Assembly: GCA_958510875.1 (NCBI GenBank)
Contig: OY294068.1
Coordinates: 22,486,297 to 22,550,296, forward strand
DNA: 64,000 nt
Reading direction: 5' to 3'
From: Endomychus coccineus
Lineage: Eukaryota; Arthropoda; Insecta; Coleoptera; Endomychidae
Made by a program: the position numbers and the translations under genes. Positions 54,119 through 64,000 of the stretch are shown here, piece by piece. Under the pieces are notes generated by a model that made no database searches, was not told where the DNA came from, and saw only the letters and a list, made by a program, of their open reading frames with translations. Positions within the stretch are counted from its first letter, which is position 1; every line of letters starts with the position of its first letter.

Positions 54119-55684
54119 CTATGAACCGGTAGTAAATATCCTCTAAAGGATTGTTAAAATGAAAGTTTGACCCATTTTTCCAAATTAAAAATGAAATGAG
54201 AGCATGGGTAATAAGCGTGATTTTCGAATTACGTAATAACTTAATGTAAATGAAAAACATTTGTTTATTGAACTATATGAATTTAGAAATTTAATGCATG
54301 ATCGAATTGAATGGAATATTTCTCCTTTAAGGTTAATGTTAGATTGTACACACCCCAAACGTTAAATAATATTAGGTATATATTTCCGGTGTACGTAGCT
54401 AGTCGAGGAAATAATGCAAAAAAAAAGTCCAAAGTAAAAAAAAAATCGGCAGAACCAATTTTGATGATTTTTTTTAATCGATTCTATAACTCATTTAACA
54501 AAATTTTACTAGTTAATTTTTCCATGATATGCATTTTAGCATTCCTACAGAGGAAAATGCATCTTTTTGAAATTTTCAAAATAGACCAGAATTTCTTACT
54601 CGAATATTTTTTGGGGATGGTGATCACGATTCCGGTGCCTGATTCGAACTTCGACGCACCTGGGGCTCAGCACATCCTGGTACTATCGTCGTCTCCAGGG
54701 AATTCGGGAAAATATCTTTCGAAATGGAGTGAAACTTGTGAGGGAAGTTCTCTTAAGGTTGCCGGTCATGACCATGACACTCAACAGTAACTTGGTGGTC
54801 AGTATACCCTGATGACCTAGGACATCTCCATGGATTGTTTTGTAATATGCTCGGGGGTATTTAGGGCCGCTGAACACGATGCTGGAGTCGGAATCAAAAA
54901 TAATAATAAAAACTCGGTGATTTTTACTTATATAATATTTCTAATAAATAATGCAAAAAGTTGAAGTTGAAGTTCGTGTTTTACGATATTGTTTTTGTTT
55001 TGTAAAATTATCTGTTGGAGATTGATTCTTAAAAAAAACTTAATTATTAAAATTTTCAACATTTAAAATCAAAAATTATTTTTTTCGCACTTGAAAAACT
55101 CAATCAAGTTTGATTACAGGGCAAGGTATTTTTTTAATTCTTTAATCATCATACATCACAGATCTGCTTACAAGATGCATCGTCGATTAATTCCGACTCC
55201 AGAATCGTGTTCTCCCGAATAAGAAATTCTGACTTAATTTGGCTATATTTGGCCGTTTTTCCAACATTTTTGATATTGTCTCCTGGAAAGGCAGTCAAAA
55301 AGATGGATTTTCCTCTGTTGACTTCTTAAAATTCATATCATGAACAAATAACTGGTAATCTTTTATTTAAATGACTTCATCAAAGTCTGTTTTGCCAATT
55401 TTTTTTCGACCTTTTCTGCTTTATTTCCTCGACTAAGTGAATTTTTTGAGACGTTATTATCTAACTATATTGCTTATTGATTAATGTTTTATTTCATGGA
55501 TAAATTGTTATTGGTAATTAATACCTATGCAATTATAAATACATAAAATCAATTATGGAAATTATAAATTTTAAACGAAATATTCCCGTGATCAATAATC
55601 GAACTAACATACTAGCAACATAGCAATTAGACAGTTGCGAATTCATTGTTATTTAACGCAAGGAATTACTTTAATTTTTAAAAT
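54119..55684. other. CRAL-TRIO intron 1, no gene
   Basis: An open frame at 54311-54790 is Lys/Phe-rich and looks like AT-rich chance. Phrases such as GAACACGA.....GAGTCGGA near 54865 and 55190 hint at decayed repeats related to 53.5-54.1 kb. Confidence 0.35.
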
Positions 55685-55770
55685 AATAATAAAGATTCTT
55701 GACCCAGTACGAATTATATATAAAAATTCTTGGGAAATAGGTCACAATAACAATCTGTTTTAAAATGTTT

Positions 55771-55812
55771 GTCTTTACGCACGTTTTGGTCTCACGACCA
55801 TCATCAGAAGAC
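55771..55812 (-). ncRNA. Hammerhead motif, decayed (left arm)
   Basis: CTGATGA and stem II are intact but GAAA is AAAA (the conserved G12 is lost), so activity is unlikely. Confidence 0.6.
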
Positions 55813-56175
55813 TTATTACTTCAATAACCTGATTACTTGGAAATAATTGTATTAACACAAAGCGTCCTTATCGCACAAATTTCGTTTAAATGCCAACGTC
55901 GCCGAAACGAACAGAAACATGAAATCGGAATTATAACACAGCAATGTTACTACAATGCGTAATATTAAAAATCCACTATTTAGTAGAATTATCAACAAAT
56001 ACGACCACATTTCATAAATGTCTACGAGAGACTAACAGTCAACAGACAAGACCATCTCAAGTGTTCATTTACGAACCAGATGTCATGATTTATTAGGTCA
56101 TAAAAGAAGGTCTCTGGCCTCTGAGAAATACTTTACTACTACTACTACTACTACTTTACTAGTACTAGCACTAAC

Positions 56176-56553
56176 TGTGTTGGGAAATATTTCTCAAATC
56201 TAAAACCTGTAACACCTAAAGATAAACAAACCCACACAGTATATAAATTGAATTGTTTAGATTGTGATGGGACTTATACTGGAATCTCTAAACAATATTT
56301 ACAAAAAAGAATGTATGGCCATAAGTGTAGCACAAGAAATAATAACTTAGAAAATTCCACCGCCCTTGCTAAGCACTGCTTTGATTATAACCATCAATTT
56401 GATTACAAAAATGTTAATATTTTAACTAAGGAAACCAATTATTATAAAAGATCTATCCTGGAGATGATTCACATAAAACGTGACTCCAATTCTGTAAATC
56501 ATAGGACTGACGTTCAAACACCAAGTCATATTTATACTAATTTAATTAATTAA
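56176..56553 (+). CDS. PLE GIY-YIG fragment, family 1
   Basis: Open from the codons NCVGKYFSNLKPVTPKDKQT, through VYKLNCLDCDGTYTG, LQKRMYGHKC, ALAKHCFDYNHQ and SILEMIHIKRD, to a stop. The first Met (56248) is internal. All GIY-YIG residues seen at 10712-11332 are kept. RT is missing. Confidence 0.8.
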   Translation, partial: CVGKYFSNLKPVTPKDKQTHTVYKLNCLDCDGTYTGISKQYLQKRMYGHKCSTRNNNLENSTALAKHCFDYNHQFDYKNVNILTKETNYYKRSILEMIHIKRDSNSVNHRTDVQTPSHIYTNLIN

Positions 56554-56929
56554 TATTCTTGCAAATTCATACTTGAGTCCTCATAATGTTAAAAGTTTAT
56601 TTTAGGTAGAATTGTCTAAAGTCCAGATACCTTCTTTTATTACCTAATAAATCATGACATCTGGTTCGTAAATGAACACTTGAGATGGTCTTGTCTGTTG
56701 ACTGTTAGTCTCTCGTAGACATTTATGAAATGTGGTCGTATTTGTTGATAATTCTACTAAATAGTGGATTTTTAATATTACGCATTGTAGTAACATTGCT
56801 GCGTTATAATTCCGATTTCATGTTTCTGTTCGTTCCGGCGACTTTCCGGCATTTAAACGAAATTTGTGAGATAAGGACGCTTTGTGTTAATACAATTATT
56901 TCTAAGTAATCAGGTTATTGAAGTAATAA

Positions 56930-56971
56930 GTCTTCTGATAATGGTCGTGAGACCGAAACGTGCGTAAAGAC
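56930..56971 (+). ncRNA. Hammerhead motif, decayed (right arm)
   Basis: Core reads CTGATAA instead of CTGATGA (G8 lost). Stems I and II and GAAA are intact. Confidence 0.6.
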
Positions 56972-57124
56972 AAAAATTTCAAAACAGAGTGTTATTGTGA
57001 CCTATTTCCCAAGAATTTTTATATTTAATTTTTAAACCATGTAAATCAAAGAACTAAATGTCCAGATATACGTTTTTTTTTTTCTTTCATAAACTTTAAT
57101 ATGTATCAAAGCAATGTAACCTAC

Positions 57125-57272
57125 CTTCTAAAAGAATTCGAGGTAAGTGAGATTGTTGTTTAATCCATCCTTTCAAAATAGAAATGTCTCGATCTATATC
57201 ATTTTCATTTTTCCCATAATGTTTTCTAACTTCTTCGCGATGCTCACTGTAGGAACTAATCACGAGATCCAT
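57125..57272 (-). CDS. CRAL-TRIO protein, exon 1 (start)
   Basis: 148 bases from ATG at 57272 to donor GTAGGT. Encodes MDLVISSYSEHREEVRKHYG, KNENDIDRDISILKGWIKQQ, SHLPRILLE, the usual start of insect CRAL-TRIO proteins (I..L..WI..Q.HLP). The six exons (57272-57125, 48166-48019, 47863-47620, 45812-45702, 45648-45546, 42967-42828) sum to 894 bases, 297 residues, the normal size for clavesin and alpha-tocopherol-transfer-like proteins. These bind small hydrophobic ligands and phosphoinositides in the cytosol. No frame break. The ligand is unknown. Confidence 0.9.
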
Positions 57273-58059
57273 TAGGTACGGCGCTTAATTTAAAACTGTA
57301 GCTTCAAAGTGATCAAAGTATGTACATACATATATGCAATATTACTACAAATAAATTATATATGGTTGAATCTGAATCTGACCTTCATCTGAAACCTAGC
57401 AACCGGGGATACGTTGTCGAAATAAGGAAATAATCGATTCACAACATGATGGAAGAACAATATACTTACTGTTAACTAATAATTATAGTTATTTACTGGG
57501 TAATGTACATATACTTATTTGTTGTTGAATTAGAAACATGGAAAGCCGGTAAGAATCTAACTTAATCCTGTTACCTTACTTTGACACCCGAGTATATCCG
57601 GCCTTGGCCACTTCCGTCCAGGTTTGTCTAAACGTTAGTATGAATTGAAAATCCTAATAATTGATTTGTCGTTCCACATGAATCATTAAGAAGGAATAAT
57701 ATGTTAAATTATAACACTATATCATGGTATTGTTTAATTCTAATTTCGATCAAATCATTATTCATCTACGTGACAGTTTACTTCTCATCAATTCAATAAC
57801 ATGTTATTTGAATTGAACTTCATGATTAATGTTTTCTGTATTATTTAAAATAGCGTGATCTTCTACTATCTGTGACAATAGTACTCCACTTATTTTGAGC
57901 AATCGACACTCAGCCGGTTCAATGATTATGGTTATTGTTTTGTCTGTAAAGAATTGTCACTATCTAGCATTTGCCATTAATCTACTTACCAAAGAATAAG
58001 CTGATTAAATATTTTCCAGTCGTGACGTATGGAAAAATGTTACTCGCCCACTAACAACT
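57273..58059. other. Upstream of the CRAL-TRIO gene
   Basis: 5' UTR and promoter are expected here. No specific element recognised. Confidence 0.35.
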
Positions 58060-58980
58060 ATTATATATAAATTTTCGGGATATATGTCACACTAACACAT
58101 ATGCCTATTATTTTCGTCTTTACGTACGTTTCGGTCTCAAGGCCATCATACATTTTTTCTAAATATTGTTTAGAGATTCCTGTATAAGTTCAATCGCAAT
58201 CTAAACATATATCAACAATATAATAGGAAAATATGAATTTTATGTGAGACTCATGGCCCGTAGTTCATCTATTAATTTCCTTGGACGTTGTTTCTTCATT
58301 TACAAATATACCAGAACCGCACACCTCTAGATCAATCTGAATTTATTAATACAGTAAAGTTTTGTTCATAATGCACTCATTTTCAATATGGTGAGCAATA
58401 TTTTGGGCAAACATTCGGCACAGCAATGGGATCTCCTATTTCAGCTACTATTGCTAACCTAGAGTCTAGAGGCATCTGTAATAAAGTCATTAGATTTTCA
58501 ACCCGTATTCTTTAAACGGTATGTAGATAATGATAATAATAATAATAAATCAACTGTATTCATAAGAAAAGGTGGAGTGTCAGCAGTAGATGTTTTTCAA
58601 CTCAACCCTAAGGAGATCCTTCTAGGGGATCTTTACAAATAAACGTAAATATAAAGTATAGATGTGAATGTAAAAATAAATATAAAACTAAAACAAACAT
58701 CGTAAAAAATAGCGAAATATAGTAGATTAATAAAAGGGTAGAATATAAATGTATGTAATTTACTCCTAGAAAAAGCGAAAATAAGTAAAATATCTACGAG
58801 TACCTCTCGGAGAAGAGAATTTAGCCAAAGAGAATACGCCAGGTTAGAACCCAAACTGTCAGTCACTTTTCTAGTAAGTGACGCTTAAGTCTCTTTTTGA
58901 AATTTTTGATGATTGCCTAATGTGTGTTCCCAATGATAAAATTCCGTACGATGTTTGAAAACATCAAATCTATAGACCTG
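58060..58980. mobile_element. PLE family 1 remnants with a LINE tail inserted
   Basis: 58060-58205 is a minus-strand 3' piece (TTTCGGTCTCAAGGCCATCAT, then the GIY-YIG start). 58320-58525 is a plus-strand RT piece with QTFGTAMGSPISATIANLE, cut within the catalytic triplet YVDD after V-D. The RT resumes at 58905 with GATTGCCTAATGTG. The 380 bases between belong to a LINE tail (next entry). Confidence 0.75.
58525..58905 (-). mobile_element. 5'-truncated LINE tail inside PLE RT
   Basis: The minus strand starts with FKKRLKRHLLEK, a Jockey/CR1-type ORF2 ending, followed by a 3' UTR that ends in a (TAATAA)n run at 58526-58545. The microsatellite tail and 5' truncation are typical of target-primed insertion. 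It splits the YVDD codons of the PLE RT. Confidence 0.7.
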
Positions 58981-60846
58981 TGACTGCATTTTTTTTGAAT
59001 TTTAATATTTTTTTCACGTTCTGCTAAATTGAATTATTTAAATAAAATTAATGTCAAATTTTATTAACCTATTTTTAAATTCTATTGAATTGTGATTGAA
59101 TTCTACAATGCTCATCGTACTTAAATATAACGATAAAAATAAAAAATATCAAATTTCCATATTTTCGGTCTTTTGACGAAAATTTTCATATCAAGAGCAT
59201 GGATCCGCAGATTTTACATGAAAGTACATGGTTTCAGCTACCTTCCCTTAAAATTTTGAGACAATCGAAGTGGCAGCAGCTGAGATATGAATTTTTAAAG
59301 AAAAAGTGACATTTTTGAGTTTTTCGATTTTTTTGCCCGTGCGTCAGCTAAATACGCTAGATATTCTGATTTAATCGGATTCCTGGGAAAATTTCCAATC
59401 AATTTGGGCTCTTCCAAATATTTTTTGGTTCTAAAAGTTCATTTTTACCGAAGAAATTTGATTTTGAATTTTTGACGTTAAAATTGGCCAAATTTTTTTA
59501 TTGTCCGATATATCCAAAATTTTGTTTCCTATCGACCTGAAATTTGCAGGATCTTATTTTTTCGGTAATGAGAACCTATCCCCAAAATTTGAACGAAATC
59601 CGAGATGTTGACCCAATGAGCGTTGCTGTTCTCACGTGGAATAACTCTCATTTTTTTGGAAGGTAAGGGTTGTGTAATAAATAATTTCTCCAACACTTAG
59701 ATACATTTAATCAAAAAGTGATATAAATAATTACAATTAAAAACAATAAGTATACTTAATTATACATTTTATAACATCAACCAGATTTCAAACAATCTCA
59801 AAGTCGTCTTTATTTAAATAGAAACCCATACAGGTCATCGAAAAATAATACGTTTCAATGTACATATCTTCAAATCGATCGAAAACGGTTGCCATACCTG
59901 TAAAAAGAATAACTTCTATTAACACACCTTTTGCGATATTATAGGTACTACAAACAGGAACAGAATATAAATGCTAATAACGAATTTAAATTTGGAAATT
60001 CGAGCCTAAACAATTTGGTTTTATCCATCGCAACATATTTGACATTAGTGACCTTCTACTATCATTACTGATTTCTATTTATCTACCTATATTGATTCAA
60101 ATTTGAGTTGAGTTAAGTGACGCTCAACTTTATAACAATTGAATGCATGTGCAGGAGAAAGTTCGAGATTTGCATTCTAGACATTCTAGAACAACTACAA
60201 ATCCAGTCGTTGATGAAGGCTACATCACTTGTGCACTTCCATGAATAATTAATAAAAAACTGGATTACTGGCCACAAATTACAAAGGTCGTTATAATTCG
60301 TTGAAGGTCTCTTGTTCGTTTCGTTGGAATTACTTTTGCGATCAAATTTAATATCTGATATCACCAGGTGAAAACGGAAGAACAACAACTTGATAACCAT
60401 GTACTGTTTCAATTTTACTTCATTTTGATGAACTGTTTCCAAACTAATGCAAAACATGTTTTAAAATTCAACTAACATTAAATTTGATAAATAGATAGAT
60501 AATCTTTATTATTTCATAGTGCCTATAAGTAGGTGTAGAACACATCAAAATAGCATAATTGCATGAGGTAATACAATATAAATAAAATGTGAGACAGCCA
60601 TGAAGAACAATATTTAAATTCATAATTAAAAATAATAGTATGACTCATAATAGTATATTAAAGAACTAGTTTCTTCAGGCATGCTTTTATCGCACGAGTT
60701 CAAGTTTATGGAATTTCCCAAAGAACGAATGAAGTAAAATGTCCAATAAAACGAGTTTTTTTAAAACTATTATTTGTTTTAAATCAACTTAGTGAATCTT
60801 CACTTTAGGTTTTTTCTTTCATTGAAAACAAATACATTAAAAAAAA
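58981..60846. other. No gene; possible decayed repeat
   Basis: 59160-59640 contains oligo-T rich text (CGATTTTTTTGCCCGTGCG, CGACCTGAAATTTGCAGG) of the sort repeated in insect genomes. Open frame 60113-60457 (-) has no family features. Confidence 0.35.
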
Positions 60847-60891
60847 ATCGATGGTGGGAGCCGTTACTTTATGGTAATTTATCATTTTGAT

Positions 60892-62038
60892 TATATGAAA
60901 GAATAACTACTTTGTTTTTATACCACTTTTATTAATAATAACGTGAAGACGTAACTATAGTTTCAACACCGAAATAATTTTCTATTTGTTTGATAATGGC
61001 ACTTCGGTGTTGAAACTATAGTTACGTCTTCACGTTCTTATTATATCAAAAATTATCTTGGTCAAGGGTGGTTGTGGAATCTAAAACGTGTGTCTTACTT
61101 TACGTTTGAAATAATTATGTCACTGTCACCCTGACATCATCAATAACCTACAAATTTCATACCTATTTATTTCAGTTGTAAAACAATAATGAACTACAAA
61201 TTATGAAATAATTATGCGAACTTTGAACCTTTTCAGAGGTCGTGATAGCCACAATCCGGGTCAAAAACTGTTTTGTAATTTTCCGTAAATCGAATGACGT
61301 TCACGTGAGAAGCCCGTAGCACGCGAGTTAGAAAAGTGCAAACTGGTTGTACCTACCTAATACGGCTTTACGACGACTTTTCGCGTGCGGTTGTCGCTCC
61401 ATGTAGTTAGATTTAGTATCGGACCGTGCCCGACGGCCCTTCTTTTTTCGATAAATGTCCATTAAATAGGAAAATTTAATTAAAACAGTTTGAGTTATTC
61501 TCAGATCTCAGCTACGAGCGTCTAACGTGCGATGTACCAAAGGGACTTTTCTCGCGACTAAAATATACACGAAGCGGGTAAAAGCTAGCGGCCCACACAC
61601 ACACTTAATACAACTGGCGCGCCGGTCGCACGGGGCAAGAAACGGCCTCAAATTAACAAGACCGAGGTAAATTGTATAAACTGTAACTTAAGAGCAGCGA
61701 GCTCCTCGAGGCATATGTCAAAACGATTTCGTTCGTAGCTAATTACATAGGACGTCTGGCGTTCATGCAATTATGTTTTTAGATAATTCGAACCTTCTAA
61801 TTTCGATAGGCCACGTGAAAATCCCGGAGTCCAAAGCGCTAAAGACTTCTGAGTGTTACAATATTCGTATAAAATTGCGAAATTTCGCACTTTTAGAAAC
61901 TTCAAATTAATTATGACATAATTATTTCAAACGTAAAGTAAGACACACGATTTAGATTCCACAACCACCCTTGACCAAGATAATTTTTGATATCCCGGTA
62001 AAAGTGGTATAAAAACAAAGTAGTTATTCTTTCATATA
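60892..62038. mobile_element. Inverted-repeat element with GC-rich cargo
   Basis: The left arm (60892-60931 plus 61044-61125) and right arm (61916-62038) are inverted complements: ACTACTTTGTTTTTATACCA outside, ATTATCTTGGTCAAGGGTGG, then TTACTTTACGTTTGAAATAATTATG. The left arm is interrupted by a 41-bp-armed hairpin. The outer arm matches the family at 3.2-6.3 kb and 13.2 kb. The 790-base interior is markedly richer in G+C and CpG than its surroundings and has no long ORF. Confidence 0.85.
60933..61043. mobile_element. Hairpin insertion within the left arm
   Basis: Arms 60933-60973 and 61003-61043 (AACGTGAAGACGTAACTATAG and its complement) are near-perfect inverted repeats with a 29-base loop. 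The right arm of the host element lacks this segment, so it inserted later. Confidence 0.9.
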
Positions 62039-62257
62039 AACAAATACATTACATTTGAAACTTTTATTTATTTGACACATGTCAAATTTCGTTGCGCTTC
62101 TTTTGAAGTTATTTTAATTTGGATCACTCACATTGTTGAATAAAATTAACAAAGATGTTTCGATGGGTGCCCCTTCCAAATTGAGGAAAATAGTTGAACG
62201 GTAACTTATTGGTACCAATAAAATCCTGTACACGGGGTACTTTTATTTTGTATAATG

Positions 62258-62345
62258 ACTAGTTTGAGCTAGTCTAGTCGCCCTATCTGGAATCTCTCGT
62301 GGTTGAACAACAGACGAGATTTCTGATGAACACCGACTATGGACT
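62258..62345 (-). pseudogene. LINE RT C-terminal scrap
   Basis: The minus strand resembles 15410-15475 (GTGTTCATCAGAAATCTCG, CCACGAGAGATTCC), the post-RT block RCSSEIS. Confidence 0.7.
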
Positions 62346-62639
62346 ATGGCCAGAGGCTAGATTCTCTATATATCTCAAACGCTAAATACGTGTGGTCAAC
62401 ACAGTTGCCGTTTTCCAAGCAGTTCAATTGCCATATAGGGTAAAAGAGCGAATATGGCAACACCCTATGTAGGCTAGCTTCTCGTACGGAATCGTCGGTC
62501 GAATGAAATACGATTACTTGCTACCGCCCTTCTGCTAGAAGAATGCGACACGTGTCGTGTTCCGTTAGTTCTTGTTTTTGTACCGCGAGGCGAAGTGAGG
62601 TTAAGTAGTTAAGTTATAATTTATCTAATCGGTGAACGT

Positions 62640-63576
62640 TAAAATGATGAGTGACTTAGTTGCTGGGTTCTTAGAGAATCCATTTAGTGGATTAACATAT
62701 GGTAGAAAAGTGTTTTGTTAAAAATAAACGGCCTTTACCGGATTTGAAAGGATTAGTGGTGACGATGACAGGTATGATTCAAAATCGAAATACACAATAA
62801 ATTATATTGCTTGCTATTTACATCTGATACAACTTCATGTTGGGGGCACTCGGGTTATGATGATTTGAAAAATTTAGCTCGTGGTATAGACAGACATGAA
62901 AAATCGCAGGAACATATTACATCGAGTATTAAGTTTAAATTAACCAGTAAACAGAATATTGTTAAAGGAGGAAAACATATAATTTGGTAGACAAGAAACT
63001 ACATTATAAACAACTTTTTTTATGAAATTTTAGATACTATTAAAGGTCAAATTGAGATTCGATTTTCCGATTTACATGAATTGAAGTTTTTCGACTTGAC
63101 GAATAGAAGATTTTTCGAATCTTTTTCAAAAGAGTTTCCCAATACACTTTTAGATAACTTAGTTCTAAAATATAAATTTTTTGATAAAATAGCACTGCAC
63201 AATGAATTATGGGTTATATACCTACTCGGATAAAGATATTTTAGGCCAGTACGACATTCACGCCGATATGATAAAATATATGATAGACAATGATTTGCAA
63301 CAAGTTTTACCTCAGTTTTATAAATTACTTTGTTTGACAGTCACCATTCCTGTCACGTCGGCATCGGTGGAAAGATCATTTTCTACTCTCAAACGAATAA
63401 AAACTTACATGCGAAATACAATGGGCCAAAATCGTTTATACAATGTTAGTTTGATATCTATTGAAAAAGATTTTGTAAAACACTTAAAACAAGATGATAC
63501 CTTTTATGATAATATTATTGATCATTTTCCGCAAACTAAAGACCGTAGAATTCCGTTAATATATAAAAAAAGTTAA
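62640..63576 (+). pseudogene. hAT transposase (ZMYM/TTF type), internally deleted
   Basis: Pieces: ENPFSGLTYGRK (62670), then in mixed frames PLPDLKGL, GYDDLKNLARGIDRHEKSQE (62858-62920, end of the TTF-type finger), FYEILDTIKGQIEIRFSDL (63030), then an open frame at 63202-63576 with YKLLCLTVTIPVTSASVERS, FSTLKRIKTYMRN and MGQNRLYNVSLISIE, the C-terminal dimerisation domain, ending at a natural stop. Most of the catalytic domain is gone. No convincing terminal repeats were found, though CCGCCGCTGG near 63830 could be one end. Confidence 0.85.
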
Positions 63577-64000
63577 TAAAAATAATAAGAAAAATTTCGA
63601 AAAAAAATAAAAAATATCAAAAATCCAAAGAAAAAAAAACGAACAAAAAAATTTTTTGCCAAGAGAAACTCTACACCTCCACGTTGGTTTCTTGCTTGGC
63701 AACAATTAATTTTGTCACTGAAGCAGCTGGTACGGTCGCTGTGCAAAGGTTAAATTTATTGGCTGAGTAGAGTATATTTTTACAAGAACGTTTTATGTCC
63801 AGCCTCCTCTCTTAAAAAGTTCACGAGCCGCCGCTGGATGGCAAATGGAAACTTTAGTAGATGTGCTGTTCCCTCCAGTCGCAACAGAGGGTATAATGGT
63901 AATGGATTGCTTATAGAGCGTTGGTTCAACCACTTCACAATTTGTACTAAAATGTATAGTGGTTGTTAATAACTTGCGAAGAAAGCTTTATACCTTATTT
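63577..64000. other. No gene
   Basis: A-rich run at 63580-63650, then mixed sequence. It may hold the 3' end of the hAT. Confidence 0.35.

Larger units (their letters stand above)
55685..57030. mobile_element. Penelope-like element family 1, inverted pair
   Basis: Inverted arms of about 400 bases (55725-56125 and 56630-57028) enclose one GIY-YIG ORF on the plus strand. The left arm starts with AAGATTCTTGACCCAGTACG, exactly as at 13309. Each arm carries a hammerhead motif. The same organisation as at 10-12 kb, but only one coding copy survives. Confidence 0.85.

Noticed and set aside
54311..54790. 159-codon frame rich in Lys and Phe
   Set aside because: AT-rich composition, no motif, no splice or family support.

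Overview
The window looks like AT-rich nuclear DNA from an arthropod, most likely an insect. It has spliced genes with GT/AG introns, one intron of about 14.7 kb, an H2A-like sequence close to the insect form, and a dense load of Penelope-like (PLE), mariner/Tc1, hAT and RNase H-bearing non-LTR elements. I cannot name the species. No bacterial operon, tRNA, rRNA or CRISPR array was seen.

Three host genes can be assembled from exons with matching splice phases. (1) On the + strand, 1266-23240, is a NOL4-family gene. Seven exons are present: 1266-1408, 16143-16286, 16384-16590, 17575-17721, 19949-20127, 20474-20658 and 23077-23240. The 5' end lies before the window. It ends in the conserved C-terminal block and carries a PTDLS motif. 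(2) On the - strand, 38705-32532, is a complete four-exon gene for a 310-residue JmjC/cupin-8 oxygenase with an N-terminal membrane anchor. (3) On the - strand, 57272-42828, is a complete six-exon gene for a 297-residue CRAL-TRIO lipid-binding protein. NOL4 and the JmjC gene converge tail to tail. The JmjC and CRAL-TRIO genes lie in tandem.

Almost everything else is mobile or repetitive DNA, mostly inside the introns. The 14.7-kb NOL4 intron holds a broken mariner, a 3-kb compound satellite bounded by a 22-bp inverted repeat, a non-LTR RT, a FLYWCH-type ORF, a PLE pair with 15-bp target duplications, a second mariner and a Tc1 relic. 23.2-32.5 kb holds tandem duplications, RNase H LINE pieces and a broken THAP ORF. 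The first intron of the JmjC gene holds two PLE copies in head-to-head orientation with a histone H2A-like ORF between them. Downstream of the CRAL-TRIO gene is a five-unit satellite. Its introns hold a LINE split by an hAT element, and an hAT element split by a PLE. 57.3-64 kb is transposon remnants and a large foldback element with unusually GC-rich cargo.

The most notable points are four. PLE copies recur as head-to-head inverted pairs at several places. Compact hammerhead-ribozyme motifs (CUGAUGA or CUGAAGA, stem II, GAAA, very short stem III) sit in the PLE terminal regions. An open but altered H2A-like reading frame is caught between PLE copies. The satellite array is enclosed by inverted arms of a dispersed repeat family.
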